A DNA stretch of 22,217 nucleotides, taken from NCBI GenBank assembly GCA_030824255.1, contig JAVBYB010000088.1, positions 1-22,217 of the forward strand. The letters run 5' to 3'. Both the position numbers and the translations under genes were made by a program. Source of the stretch: a bacterium (GTDB lineage Bacteria > Pseudomonadota > Alphaproteobacteria > Caulobacterales > Hyphomonadaceae). Under the pieces are notes generated by a model that saw only the letters and a program-made list of their open reading frames with translations, was not told the origin of the DNA and searched no databases. Each line of letters opens with the position of its first letter. Positions within the stretch are counted from its first letter, which is position 1. This document shows, in pieces, positions 15,030 through 22,217 of the stretch.

Positions 15030-17537
15030 CTAGGGCTTCGCCCCGGGAACACTAGTGGGAGCTGGCGCCAGTTGGGTTTGGGGCGCAAGCGTAGGCTTCG
15101 GATGCGGTCCGGGCGCCTCGCTTGGCGGCGTGGCCCCCAGCCGCAGCGAGTTCACGATTACCGATACCGAGGACAACGCCATGGCGAGCGCCGCGATCAT
15201 TGGGGACAGCAGCTGACCCGTGATCGGATAAAGGAGGCCAGCGGCAACAGGGATCCCGAGGGCATTGTAGCCGAACGCAAAAACCAGATTCTGCCGGATG
15301 TTCGCCATTGTCGCGCGCGACACAGCCCGGCCTTTCACAACCCCGCTGAGATCGCCCCGGAGCAATGTGACGCCAGCGCTTTCGATGGCGACATCCGTGC
15401 CGGTGCCCATGGCGATCCCAACATCAGCTGCCGCAAGCGCGGGCGCGTCGTTGACGCCGTCTCCTGCCATCGCAACGATGCGGCCTTCTCGCTTGAGTCG
15501 CTCGACGATCCGCGATTTGTCTTCAGGCAGGACTTCTGCCTCGACATTCGTGATGCCCAGTGTCCGACCGACAGCCTCCGCCGTCGTGCGATTGTCTCCG
15601 GTCAACATGACCAGTTCGATGCCCTGGCTGCGCAGCGCCTTGAGCGATTCAGGCGTCGTCGCCTTGATCCGGTCAGCAATGCCCAGAACACCAGCCAGTC
15701 CGCCCTCGATGGCAACAAAGATGGCCGTGACGCCATCCGCGCGCAGGCGTTCTGCTTCGGAGCGAAGAGATGATGTCGCGATGCCGAGTTCATCCAGATA
15801 GCGTTCGGCGCCAAGCGCGACGGTCTTGCCTTCGACTTTGCCGATGACGCCCTTGCCTGTCGGCGAGTCGAACTCGGTCGGTTCGACCAGGGAGATGCCA
15901 CGTTCCTTCGCAGCTGCCACCACGGCAAGCGCCAGTGGATGCTCGCTGCGCTGCTCGAGACTTGCTGCAGCGTGCAGGAGGTCAGCTTCCACTAACCCCG
16001 CAACAGTCTTGATTGCAACGACGCCGGGCTTGCCCTCGGTCAGCGTGCCCGTCTTGTCCAGGACCAGCGTGTTGACCTTTTCAAAGCGCTCCAGCGCTTC
16101 GGCGTTGCGGATCAGGACGCCCTGACGTGCTGCCCGACCGACGCCCGCCATGATCGACATGGGGGTGGCGAGGCCAAGCGCACACGGACATGCGATGATC
16201 AGGACGGAGACGGCAGCTATCAGTCCATAGGTGAAAGAGGGCTGCGGCCCGAACACCCACCAGCCAATGAACGCAAGGACGGCGATAGCGATCACAGCTG
16301 GCACAAACCAGCCTGATACCTTGTCCGCGAGGCGCTGGATCGGCGCGCGGCTACGCTGCGCGTCAGCAACCAACTGCACGATCTGCGACAGCATCGTGTC
16401 GCGGCCTACGCGTTTTGCTTCGATGACGAGAGCGCCGGTTTGATTGAGGGTCCCGGCAATGACGGCGTCACCGACGCCCCGCGTGACGGGCATGGATTCG
16501 CCGGTCACCATGGACTCATCGACCGTCGAGCGCCCGTCGATGACAACGCCGTCGACCGGCGTCTTCTCGCCCGGACGGACACGCAACCGATCGCCGACCA
16601 TGATTGCATCAAGCGGTACTTCGGCTTCATCGCCATCGCTGATGCGCCGTGCGGTCTTGGGAGCAAGGTCAAGCAGGGCGCGAATGGCCCCGCCCGTGCG
16701 CTCGCGAGCGCCTAGCTCCAGAACCTGCCCGAGTAGCACAAGCACTATAATGACGGCAGCCGCTTCAAAGTAGACAGAGACATCGCCGTGGGGGCCGCGG
16801 AATTCTGGCGGAAAGGCCGACGGGAAGAGCAGGGCGACCACGCTGTAAGTCCATGCCACGCCCGTGCCGAGCGCAATCAGCGTGAACATGTTGAGGCTAC
16901 GGTTGACGAGCGAAGCATAACCCCGCTCGAAGAACGGCCAACCTGCCCAAAGGACTACCGGTGTCGCGAGGCCAAACTGGATCCACGCATTGATATTCGG
17001 AGGTACAAGAGCATCGACGTTGAATAAGTGACGGCCCATTTCCAGCACGAGAACTGGTAGTGCGAGCGCAAGACCCACCCAGAAGCGACGCGACATGTCG
17101 GCGAGCTCGGGGTTCGGCCCTGCTTCGGCCGTCGGCATCATCGGCTCGAGCGCCATTCCGCAGATCGGGCAGGAGCCCGGGCCATCCCGCACAATCTCCG
17201 GATGCATTGGGCAGGTCCATTTCGCGCCGGCAGGAGCGGGAATTGCCGCAGGTGTCAGGGACGGCGTGTGTGAATGCTGGTGGTGATGACGGCTCCCAGC
17301 ATCCTGACCGCCAACGTGTGCATCCTTGGAGCCATCTGCGGAGCAGCAGCTGTGTTCGGATTTGGTGGCCGGCTTCAGATATCGACCAGACTCGGCCTGG
17401 AACTTCGTCTTGCAGCCCGCGCTGCAAAACAACACCTCGTGGCCGTCATGCGTTGTGCGATGGGGCGTATCCGCCTTCACCGTCATACCGCAGACCGGAT
17501 CCTTGAGTTCGTTTCCTTCAGGGTGGGTATGCGCCAT
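15030..17537 (-). CDS. Copper-translocating P1B-type ATPase with YHS and CPMHPE N-terminal domains
   Basis: This 835-residue inner-membrane pump probably exports Cu(I). The N-terminus has a YHS domain (DPVCGM at residues 13-18, to about 55), a His/Cys-rich linker (HSCCSAD, HHHQHSH) and a heavy-metal-binding segment ([15 protein letters not shown], 107-128). The core has TGES (345-348), the transport motif CPC (450-452), the phosphorylation site DKTGT (494-498), SEHP (531-534) and GDGVND (692-697). There is no GMTCxxC HMA domain, which is replaced by the YHS/CPMHPE arrangement. It diverges from the csoR-like gene, and CsoR operators overlap its promoter. GGAGGG lies four bases before the ATG. 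The C-terminal 25 residues are a Pro-rich tail. Confidence 0.94.
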   Translation of the reverse strand: MAHTHPEGNELKDPVCGMTVKADTPHRTTHDGHEVLFCSAGCKTKFQAESGRYLKPATKSEHSCCSADGSKDAHVGGQDAGSRHHHQHSHTPSLTPAAIPAPAGAKWTCPMHPEIVRDGPGSCPICGMALEPMMPTAEAGPNPELADMSRRFWVGLALALPVLVLEMGRHLFNVDALVPPNINAWIQFGLATPVVLWAGWPFFERGYASLVNRSLNMFTLIALGTGVAWTYSVVALLFPSAFPPEFRGPHGDVSVYFEAAAVIIVLVLLGQVLELGARERTGGAIRALLDLAPKTARRISDGDEAEVPLDAIMVGDRLRVRPGEKTPVDGVVIDGRSTVDESMVTGESMPVTRGVGDAVIAGTLNQTGALVIEAKRVGRDTMLSQIVQLVADAQRSRAPIQRLADKVSGWFVPAVIAIAVLAFIGWWVFGPQPSFTYGLIAAVSVLIIACPCALGLATPMSIMAGVGRAARQGVLIRNAEALERFEKVNTLVLDKTGTLTEGKPGVVAIKTVAGLVEADLLHAAASLEQRSEHPLALAVVAAAKERGISLVEPTEFDSPTGKGVIGKVEGKTVALGAERYLDELGIATSSLRSEAERLRADGVTAIFVAIEGGLAGVLGIADRIKATTPESLKALRSQGIELVMLTGDNRTTAEAVGRTLGITNVEAEVLPEDKSRIVERLKREGRIVAMAGDGVNDAPALAAADVGIAMGTGTDVAIESAGVTLLRGDLSGVVKGRAVSRATMANIRQNLVFAFGYNALGIPVAAGLLYPITGQLLSPMIAALAMALSSVSVIVNSLRLGATPPSEAPGPHPKPTLAPQTQLAPAPTSVPGAKP

Positions 17538-17570
17538 CGCGCCCTCCGGGCTTGCATTTGTTCTTCAGCG

Positions 17571-17598
17571 TATATACCCTATGGGGGTATCAAATCAA
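17571..17598 (-). promoter_or_regulatory. Sigma-70-type promoter of the copper ATPase gene
   Basis: On the minus strand TTGATT (17598-17593) is separated by 16 bases from TATATA (17576-17571). The spacing and both boxes suit a housekeeping promoter reading into the ATPase gene at 17537. The first TACCC-N5-GGGTA site covers the spacer and touches the -10 box, so a bound CsoR-type repressor would block RNA polymerase. Confidence 0.65.
17574..17590. promoter_or_regulatory. CsoR-type operator 1
   Basis: ATACCC, five bases, GGGTAT form an inverted repeat at 17574-17590. TACCC/GGGTA half-sites like these are known for CsoR-family repressors. The site lies inside the ATPase promoter, between the divergent ATPase and csoR-like genes. 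Confidence 0.75.
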
Positions 17599-17599
17599 G

Positions 17600-17614
17600 T
17601 ACCCGGGAGGGGTA
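17600..17614. promoter_or_regulatory. CsoR-type operator 2
   Basis: TACCC, five bases, GGGTA at 17600-17614 repeats the pattern of operator 1, with centres 25 bases apart. It covers the ribosome binding site (GGGAGGGG) of the csoR-like gene and ends one base before its ATG, so it would act on autoregulation. Confidence 0.7.
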
Positions 17615-17615
17615 T

Positions 17616-17882
17616 ATGGAAAAATCGGTTTCTGAGAAGGTTCTGAAGAATCTGAACCGGGTCGAAGGGCAGGTTCGGGGCATCGCCAAAATGGTCGAAG
17701 AGGACCGCTACTGCATTGATGTGGTGACGCAGATCGAAGCGGCCCGTGCTGCGCTCGCGCGCATCGAAAGCGACCTGTTGCGGCAACACCTTGGCCATTG
17801 CGTGCACCGCGCTATGAACTCGAAGAACGCTTCAGAGCAGGAAAAGGTCATCGAAGAACTCGTCGGCGTCTTCCGGCGCTGA
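17616..17882 (+). CDS. csoR: CsoR/RcnR-family copper-sensing repressor
   Basis: This 88-residue all-helical repressor starts MEKSVSEKVLKNLNRVEGQV. Cys33, His58 and Cys62 lie at the same spacing as the Cu(I) ligands of CsoR (Cys36, His61, Cys65 in Mycobacterium tuberculosis), within YCIDVVTQI and LLRQHLGHC. Binding of Cu(I) releases such tetramers from DNA. The ATG at 17616 was chosen because the family begins here and a purine-rich ribosome binding site precedes it. A much longer open frame upstream runs through the ATPase gene and is not real. The two operators in the 78-base divergent gap suggest control of the ATPase gene and of itself. No -35/-10 pair is obvious on this strand. Confidence 0.9.
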   Translation: MEKSVSEKVLKNLNRVEGQVRGIAKMVEEDRYCIDVVTQIEAARAALARIESDLLRQHLGHCVHRAMNSKNASEQEKVIEELVGVFRR

Positions 17883-17996
17883 CACCTTCGCACCCGATGC
17901 CGTCGAAATCATAAATCGTTGGTCGGCTGTCCGCGCGGCGCCCGGAATCGTCGTCCGGCTGTAGTCTCAGCCAAAACGTCCACCGAGATCGGCAGC

Positions 17997-19319
17997 TCAA
18001 AGAAAATACACAGGGGCGAAACCGCCGCCTTCAGTGCGGAAATTTGTCGTTTGGCCTTGGTAGAGTCGAGCCGCCGCCAACAGCAGCTTTCCCTCATAGG
18101 TATAGAGGCGCACGTCGATCTTTCTTGGCAGCGGCGCATCGCCGATCTTCACGAGGCGTTCGGTGGGTGGGGCGATGTCCTGTGCGATGTACTCGGAGAC
18201 GAGTATCTCGGACCAAACCGATTTCGTCAGCTTGTCGCCGCGATAGACCGCTTTGCCCCCGTGGCCCGCAACCGGTTTGAAGAACAAACCTTTGCGCTGG
18301 GACCATAGTTGCCCAGCGTTGTCGTGTGTGACGTGAATCGCCTTGGGAATAGATGCCAGCGTCTGGATGGCATCAGGCGCAACGGCCCAGCCGCGCAATT
18401 GGTCCACATCCGATAGTAGCACCAGATTTCGCTTGTCGGCGAACAGTGCGTGCGTGCGGGGGTTGGGCGTCACCACGACAGCGCCATCAAGATAGGCATC
18501 GCGCAGTGTCTTGTGGCGCTCCTCGGTGAGTGAGAAATCAACCAGGCGATTGTAGACAAGATCCACGACGGTTTCGCCTGCACGAAGCTTTCCACCCACG
18601 TAGGAAAGTTCTGCTGGATCGGCTATTATGGTCGAGACACCCTCAGCTTCAAGCAGCTGCCGGGCCAGCAGGAACTCGGGATAGAGATACTGCGCCGTTG
18701 GCGCATCATCGATGATCGCGACGGTCTGGGGCCGCCCCGCGCCACGCTGCCGCCGCCACTCGCTCTCAAACATCGTGACCACGGCCTCGTCAAACCCTCC
18801 CACGGTCGTACCCTTCTTGAGCGGTTCGACTATGTCGCAACAGGCCAGCTGCGCACGCGCACTGAAGGCATTCAAAAAAGCGCCGCCGGCGTTCGTGTTG
18901 ATTTCGATGAGGCGAGGCGCCTCTGAACCAAGATGAAAATCGTATCCCATGAATGCGCCGGCCGGACCAAAATCGCGCAGCGCAATATCAGGCGCCCACT
19001 TCAATACGGCATCGATGTAGGCGGGGAGCCGGGCGGTTTTCTCGATCGCGAGCACGATTGCCAGCATCGCGTCACGATCGGACTCCGGCAGGAACACCGG
19101 CACATTCGCGAACAGATGAGGCCGGCTCACAATATGGGTCGCGTAAAAATCAGGAACAGCAGCAACCGCCTGCATCGCCGTTGCCAAAGCGTGGCGGTCG
19201 AGCGTGATGCAGAAGCAGCTGCGATTCAACTCGTTTGCAAGTTCTCGCGCGCGAGCGACGGAGTCGCCCGGCGGGCAGCCGGTGGATTGGCACGAAATAG
19301 GGGGGACGCTGTCAGTCAA
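17997..19319 (-). CDS. ATP-grasp-like enzyme of unknown substrate
   Basis: This protein of about 440 residues resembles glutathione-synthetase-type ATP-grasp enzymes. A central segment with GAFMGYDFHLG and LIEINTNAGGAFLNAF (about residues 138-152) carries the Glu/Asn metal-ATP ligands, and a second part contains KGLFFKPVAGHGGKAVYRGD and a late RKIDVRLYTYEGKLLLAAAR. The order suggests a permuted or duplicated grasp fold. I do not recognise the exact family and cannot give a substrate; a ligase joining an amino acid or peptide is the general expectation. The start is TTG 19319, picked because AGGAGG lies nine bases upstream and no ATG fits. It converges on the csoR-like gene and diverges from the Met-rich lipoprotein. 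Confidence 0.72.
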   Translation of the reverse strand: MTDSVPPISCQSTGCPPGDSVARARELANELNRSCFCITLDRHALATAMQAVAAVPDFYATHIVSRPHLFANVPVFLPESDRDAMLAIVLAIEKTARLPAYIDAVLKWAPDIALRDFGPAGAFMGYDFHLGSEAPRLIEINTNAGGAFLNAFSARAQLACCDIVEPLKKGTTVGGFDEAVVTMFESEWRRQRGAGRPQTVAIIDDAPTAQYLYPEFLLARQLLEAEGVSTIIADPAELSYVGGKLRAGETVVDLVYNRLVDFSLTEERHKTLRDAYLDGAVVVTPNPRTHALFADKRNLVLLSDVDQLRGWAVAPDAIQTLASIPKAIHVTHDNAGQLWSQRKGLFFKPVAGHGGKAVYRGDKLTKSVWSEILVSEYIAQDIAPPTERLVKIGDAPLPRKIDVRLYTYEGKLLLAAARLYQGQTTNFRTEGGGFAPVYFL

Positions 19320-19534
19320 GTCGCGCGCCCTCCTGTGCGGTGAATAACGCCTACAAGATTGTGTCGCGTCAAAGACCGTGAGCTTGATCCAACGCAAGAC
19401 ATTGTCCAGCTCTTATTGCGCATGCTTCGCCATAGCTTGCTTGGAGCAGCACCAGAGGTTCGGACGCCACGATGTGCCTCATTTCAGGCGTTCTGTACTT
19501 GCCCACCCACCGGCGGACCTAAGGGAGAATAACC
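19320..19534. promoter_or_regulatory. Divergent promoter region, ATP-grasp gene and Met-rich lipoprotein gene
   Basis: These 215 bases must start both genes. AGGAGG (19329-19334) on the minus strand and GGGAG (19523-19527) on the plus strand are the ribosome binding sites. I found no copy of the GCTGCGTA octamer and no TACCC-N5-GGGTA site here. Confidence 0.5.
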
Positions 19535-19864
19535 ATGATTTCGTCAAAACGTGCTGCATTCGCAATCGCCGCGATTGCCTTCGCTGCTGCAGGCTGCGCT
19601 CAAGCTCCAGCGCCGCGAGCCGACATGAAGATGGCCGACGCGGATCACATGATGATGCAATCGTGCATGTCCATGTCGCACGAAGACATGATGAAGAGCC
19701 CCGGTTGCACCAGCATGATGACCAGCATGAAAATGTCGGAAGCGGACATGACGGTCATGATGGCGTGTCACAAGATGCCTCATGCAGAGATGACGAAAAA
19801 CGAACGCTGCGCGTCGATGATGAAAATGCATTCGGGCATGATGAGCATGAAGACGCCGAGCTGA
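19535..19864 (+). CDS. Met/Cys/His-rich lipoprotein with two 34-residue repeats (putative copper binder)
   Basis: This 109-residue protein has a lipoprotein signal (lipobox AAGC, Cys21), so it should be anchored in a periplasm-facing or outer membrane. The 89-residue mature part has 24 Met, many in MM pairs. Residues 31-64 and 65-98 are two tandem copies, with 15 of 34 positions identical by my alignment. Each contains C-x2-M-x-H-x2-M-x-K-x3-C-x-S-M-M (Cys44 to Met62, Cys78 to Met96). The spaced Met, Cys and His residues are good soft-metal ligands, so copper or silver binding is likely but inferred. GGGAG seven bases before the ATG supports the start. The only partner suggested by context is the divergent ATP-grasp gene. 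I know no named family. Confidence 0.85.
   Translation: MISSKRAAFAIAAIAFAAAGCAQAPAPRADMKMADADHMMMQSCMSMSHEDMMKSPGCTSMMTSMKMSEADMTVMMACHKMPHAEMTKNERCASMMKMHSGMMSMKTPS
19625..19828 (+). repeat. Two tandem 102-base units encoding the Met-rich repeats
   Basis: Unit 1 spans 19625-19726 and unit 2 spans 19727-19828. The similarity is clear at protein level (both begin MKM and contain AD, C, H, K, C and SMM at matched positions) but has decayed at DNA level, which suggests an old internal duplication. Confidence 0.75.
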
Positions 19865-20217
19865 CGTATCAACGAACGCGCAACTTGTCCGGGAGCCGGC
19901 CGCCGCAAGTCCGAAGCTTTAACTACGGAGGTTGCTCATCTTCCGGACATAGTTGGCATGCTGGAGAAGCGCTTACCCAGGCCTAATTTGTGATCTCGCC
20001 AATCCGGCCTGAACCCCGAAGATCACGAACGACGCTTATTGGGCGACGTCTTGCCTGATCAACAGTGCAGAAGCGACCGGCAATTCACGCGCGACCCGGC
20101 CATCGGTAACATCATCGGACGGGCGTGAAGTTGTGGGGCCCTAAGCTGTCATTCATCCGGTCCGCTTCGCCTCGTATGGTCACGCAGTGCGACATAGACT
20201 TAGCAAGCCTGAGGCGC
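19865..20217. other. Gene-poor gap between the lipoprotein gene and the Zur-like gene
   Basis: These 353 bases contain no gene I can support. A short open stretch at about 20000-20128 reads like protein on the plus strand but has no start, ribosome binding site or family match. No strong terminator hairpin was seen after the lipoprotein gene. The region may be a decayed remnant. Confidence 0.4.
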
Positions 20218-20700
20218 TTAATGGCAGGCGGCGCAGAGCCCACGCAATTCGATGGTAGCTCGGCGCCTTTGAAACCGGACTGCTCGTACATCGTCGTCCA
20301 GCGTCGCAATGGTGGCGTCTGAGACAAACTCCTCAACATTTTCGCACGCCGTGCAGATAAGCATGATCGGGGTGTGATCGCGTCCCCACTGGCGGCAGAC
20401 GACGAAGCTGCCCAGCAGCTGGATGCGATGGATTGCGCCGACCTCCTCCAGAAAATCCAGCGCGCGATAGATTCCCATCATCCCCGACCTGGTAGAAAGA
20501 CCGAGGATCGCAGGAAGGCCGTAGGCAGATATCGGGCTTTTCGCGTCGAGATATGATTGCAGAATCTTGAGTCGCATGGAGGTGAAGCGATGCGTCGGGA
20601 TGCCCAGGCCGATCCTTGCCTGGCGCACGACAGCTGCCACGTCCGCCGGAGCGCAACTTCTGTAGCGACCCTTGGTGGTCAAGCTCCAATCCCTTGGCAA
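20218..20700 (-). CDS. Fur-family metal repressor, Zur-like
   Basis: This protein of up to 160 residues has a winged helix at about residues 35-95 (MRLKILQSYLDAKSPISAYG, then MGIYRALDFLEEVGAIHRIQ) and a metal-binding part with VVC, HTPIMLICTAC and a terminal ELRGLCAACH. The two CxxC pairs form the structural zinc site, and the AYRALDFL-like and CxxC-end pattern is closer to Zur than to Fur. Zur represses zinc uptake genes, but next to a czcC-like gene a role in efflux control is also possible. The start is uncertain: TTG 20700 gives the longest frame, TTG 20682 has AAGGGA upstream, and GTG codons near the family N-terminus are alternatives. It diverges from the small secreted protein gene. 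Confidence 0.85.
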   Translation of the reverse strand: MPRDWSLTTKGRYRSCAPADVAAVVRQARIGLGIPTHRFTSMRLKILQSYLDAKSPISAYGLPAILGLSTRSGMMGIYRALDFLEEVGAIHRIQLLGSFVVCRQWGRDHTPIMLICTACENVEEFVSDATIATLDDDVRAVRFQRRRATIELRGLCAACH

Positions 20701-20923
20701 AATACGAACGTACAGGACCCGACATTACGATGCATCTCTGCCGTCGATTGGTGATGCGTGCGTGGGCCAATCCACGAGGCAGCTAAGCGCTGATATAACG
20801 TCACACGTACCCCGCATTATGGAAAGGAAGGTACTAACACGGTCTGCGACATTTGATTGTCTTATCGTCCGTTTAAGGTATGCGGGCTAGCTTCCGACCG
20901 TACTCGCCACTATTTTGGTCATC
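20701..20923. promoter_or_regulatory. Divergent control region between the Zur-like gene and the czc-type genes
   Basis: These 223 bases are AT-richer than the surroundings. They contain TGATATAACGTCA, a weakly symmetrical sequence that only loosely resembles a Zur box. Promoters for both directions are expected here, but none could be fixed with confidence. Confidence 0.4.
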
Positions 20924-21298
20924 ATGTCTTTCAGGAACGCATTCGAGTCGATGCTGAGGGTCGCGCGCGCAGCGCTCGCCTCTCTGCTGCTCGTCGGCGT
21001 GCCGCTTGCTGATGCTGCGGCGTGTGCGGGCGAGGAGCTTTCGGCCCATCCCGCCCCGTTTGAAGTCAGCGGTGAAGCGTCAGTTTCGGATTCCGGCGAT
21101 ACGACCGATCATGACGGTGAGCCTGCCGGTGATGGGCAACACTGCATTCATGGCCACTGCCACCATATGACGCCGTTCCGGACGCCCGACGCGAACGTGA
21201 CGCCGGCTGAATCAGCCGCGATCGAGAAGGAACGCCCGCACAATCAGTCGACACTCGTGCGCGCGACGCCCGGGCATGAGCGCCCGCCCAAGAACTGA
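20924..21298 (+). CDS. Small secreted His/Cys-rich protein (CzcI-like)
   Basis: This 124-residue protein has a signal peptide ending near ADAAA (about residue 33) and an acidic middle. A dense metal-binding cluster, HCIHGHCHHM, lies at residues 73-82, and the tail is proline-containing and probably unstructured. A short exported protein with a Cys/His motif just before czcC recalls CzcI of the Cupriavidus czc system, whose role is regulatory or metal-handling and not settled. The likeness is in position, size and motif, not in clear homology. ATG 20924 is used. ATG 20951 gives a more typical signal peptide and cannot be excluded. It ends 62 bases before the czcC-like start. Confidence 0.7.
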   Translation: MSFRNAFESMLRVARAALASLLLVGVPLADAAACAGEELSAHPAPFEVSGEASVSDSGDTTDHDGEPAGDGQHCIHGHCHHMTPFRTPDANVTPAESAAIEKERPHNQSTLVRATPGHERPPKN

Positions 21299-21360
21299 AC
21301 TCAGCGTGAAATCGCGCGCGTTGCGACGCGCTGCCGACACTCTGATTTCAGGGATTCTCC

Positions 21361-22217
21361 ATGTCTTCGCTCAATCGCGTCCGCGGGCGCGCAGCGCTTG
21401 CATCAGCGCTGGCCGCTCTCGCATGGGCCGCGCCAGCCGCCGGCCAGGAGGCGCCGCGCCAGATAACACTCGCGGAAGTGCTCGACCTCGCGCGGACGGG
21501 CTCTCCAACGGTAGGGATCGCCAGCGCACAGCTGGAGGCAGCCCGGGGCAGGCAGCGCCAGGCGGGCGCCGGCATCAATCCCGAGCTCAGCTACTCCGTG
21601 GAGAACTTCTCCGGCAGCGGCAGCCTTCGCGGCATGGACAATGCGGAGGCTACCATCGGGCTGTCACAACAGATCGAGCTTGGCGGGAAGCGCGAAGCGC
21701 GCGGCGAGACCGCGGGCAGACAAGCCGACGCGATTGCCATCCGCGGCCAGATTGCGGGGGCCAATCTTGAACTCGCTGCGCGCGAAAGGTTCGCCGACCT
21801 GTCAGCCGCTGAAGAGCGTCTGGACCTGGCGCGGGCAGCCGTAGCGCGCGCGACCAGGCTATCGGGTGTTGCCCAGTCGCTTGTCGATGCAGGGCGGGAG
21901 CCGCCTTTGCGGCTGTTGCGGGCGCAGGCGCTGGCGGCCGAGACATCCGCGCAGCTGAACATAGCGATGGCTGAGCACGCTGCGAGCCAACGTGCACTGG
22001 CTGCCTTGTGGGGCGCCAATCAGGTATCGCTGGACGCCGTTGGACCATGGGAATTCCAGCAGCCCGAAGACCGTCTCAACACGGCGCCGCCTGATACGCT
22101 GGATTACCGGCTGGCCGAGGCGGACCATGATGCAGCCGAGGCCGCGCTTCGGCTCGAGAAAGCCAATGCCTGGATCGATGTGACGGTGAATGCCGGGTAC
22201 CGCCGTTTTGAAGGGAC
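21361..22217 (+). CDS. czcC: CzcC/CusC-type outer-membrane efflux factor, N-terminal part
   Basis: The first 285 residues of a TolC-like outer-membrane factor are present, and the frame runs off the right edge. A signal peptide ends near AAGQ (about residue 29). The next part has ITLAEVLDLARTGSPTVGIA, the repeated-helix segments ELSYSVENFSGSGSLRGMDN and TIGLSQQIELGGKREARGET, and a long coiled-coil region, all typical of the CzcC/CnrC/CusC branch of heavy-metal RND systems. CzcB- and CzcA-type genes are expected just beyond the window. Substrate metal (Zn/Co/Cd, Ni/Co or Cu/Ag) cannot be decided from this part. AGGGA lies six bases before the ATG. Confidence 0.9.
   Translation, partial: MSSLNRVRGRAALASALAALAWAAPAAGQEAPRQITLAEVLDLARTGSPTVGIASAQLEAARGRQRQAGAGINPELSYSVENFSGSGSLRGMDNAEATIGLSQQIELGGKREARGETAGRQADAIAIRGQIAGANLELAARERFADLSAAEERLDLARAAVARATRLSGVAQSLVDAGREPPLRLLRAQALAAETSAQLNIAMAEHAASQRALAALWGANQVSLDAVGPWEFQQPEDRLNTAPPDTLDYRLAEADHDAAEAALRLEKANAWIDVTVNAGYRRFEG

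Noticed and set aside
17274..17615. A long N-terminal extension of the csoR-like protein
   Set aside because: It runs through the ATPase gene and both operators. CsoR proteins are about 90 residues and begin at ATG 17616.
17940..17965. A possible terminator hairpin after the csoR-like gene (GGCTG/CAGCC)
   Set aside because: The stem has only five pairs and no convincing U-run, so it is too weak to call.
20797..20809. A possible Zur box, TGATATAACGTCA
   Set aside because: Only eight of thirteen positions are symmetrical and the match to known Zur boxes is loose.
1..22217. tRNA, rRNA, CRISPR arrays, insertion sequences or att sites
   Set aside because: None was recognised: no regular spaced repeats, no transposase or integrase, and no tRNA-like end were seen. 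A small or degenerate att site could still be missed by eye.

Overview
The window is GC-rich DNA with tight, overlapping gene junctions, and every recognisable protein looks alphaproteobacterial. The conjugation layout (traG, a ribbon-helix-helix gene and trbBCDE, beside lysR, traF and a large parB) resembles that of alphaproteobacterial plasmids and integrative conjugative elements. I cannot name a genus, and no att site, integrase, replication gene or relaxase lies inside the window.

Left part (1-8711), transfer module. On the minus strand an overlapping operon runs traG (VirD4-type coupling ATPase) > CopG-like gene > trbB (VirB11-type ATPase) > trbC (pilin) > trbD (VirB3-like) > trbE (VirB4-like, cut by the left edge). 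On the plus strand, diverging from traG, are a LysR-type regulator, a TraF-like signal peptidase and a long ParB-like protein that ends in a clear intrinsic terminator. The 341-base divergent gap carries a perfect 12-base palindrome.

Middle part (8712-17882), copper and heavy-metal cargo. On the plus strand: copA (Tat-exported multicopper oxidase) > copB > a small exported SnoaL/DUF4440-like protein. Facing them on the minus strand: a copper-type P1B ATPase > copC > copD > a three-gene CnrYXH-like signalling unit (anti-sigma, periplasmic metal sensor, ECF sigma factor). A CsoR-like repressor diverges from the ATPase over two TACCC-N5-GGGTA operators.

Right part (17883-22217): a minus-strand ATP-grasp-like enzyme of unknown substrate diverges from a Met/Cys/His-rich lipoprotein built of two 34-residue repeats. 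A Zur-like Fur-family repressor then diverges from a small secreted His/Cys-rich protein and a CzcC/CusC-type outer-membrane factor cut by the right edge, which is the likely start of an RND efflux operon.

The most interesting observation is a bipartite motif found only upstream of copA, copC and the cnrY-like gene: a TGAGGG-like box, 16 bases, then CGTA inside an identical GCTGCGTA octamer. The spacing fits an ECF sigma promoter, so the CnrYXH-like unit may control itself and both halves of the periplasmic copper system. Its sensor keeps all five metal-ligand positions of the nickel/cobalt sensor CnrX. Two control circuits are therefore suggested: CsoR for cytoplasmic copper export and an ECF pathway for periplasmic copper handling.
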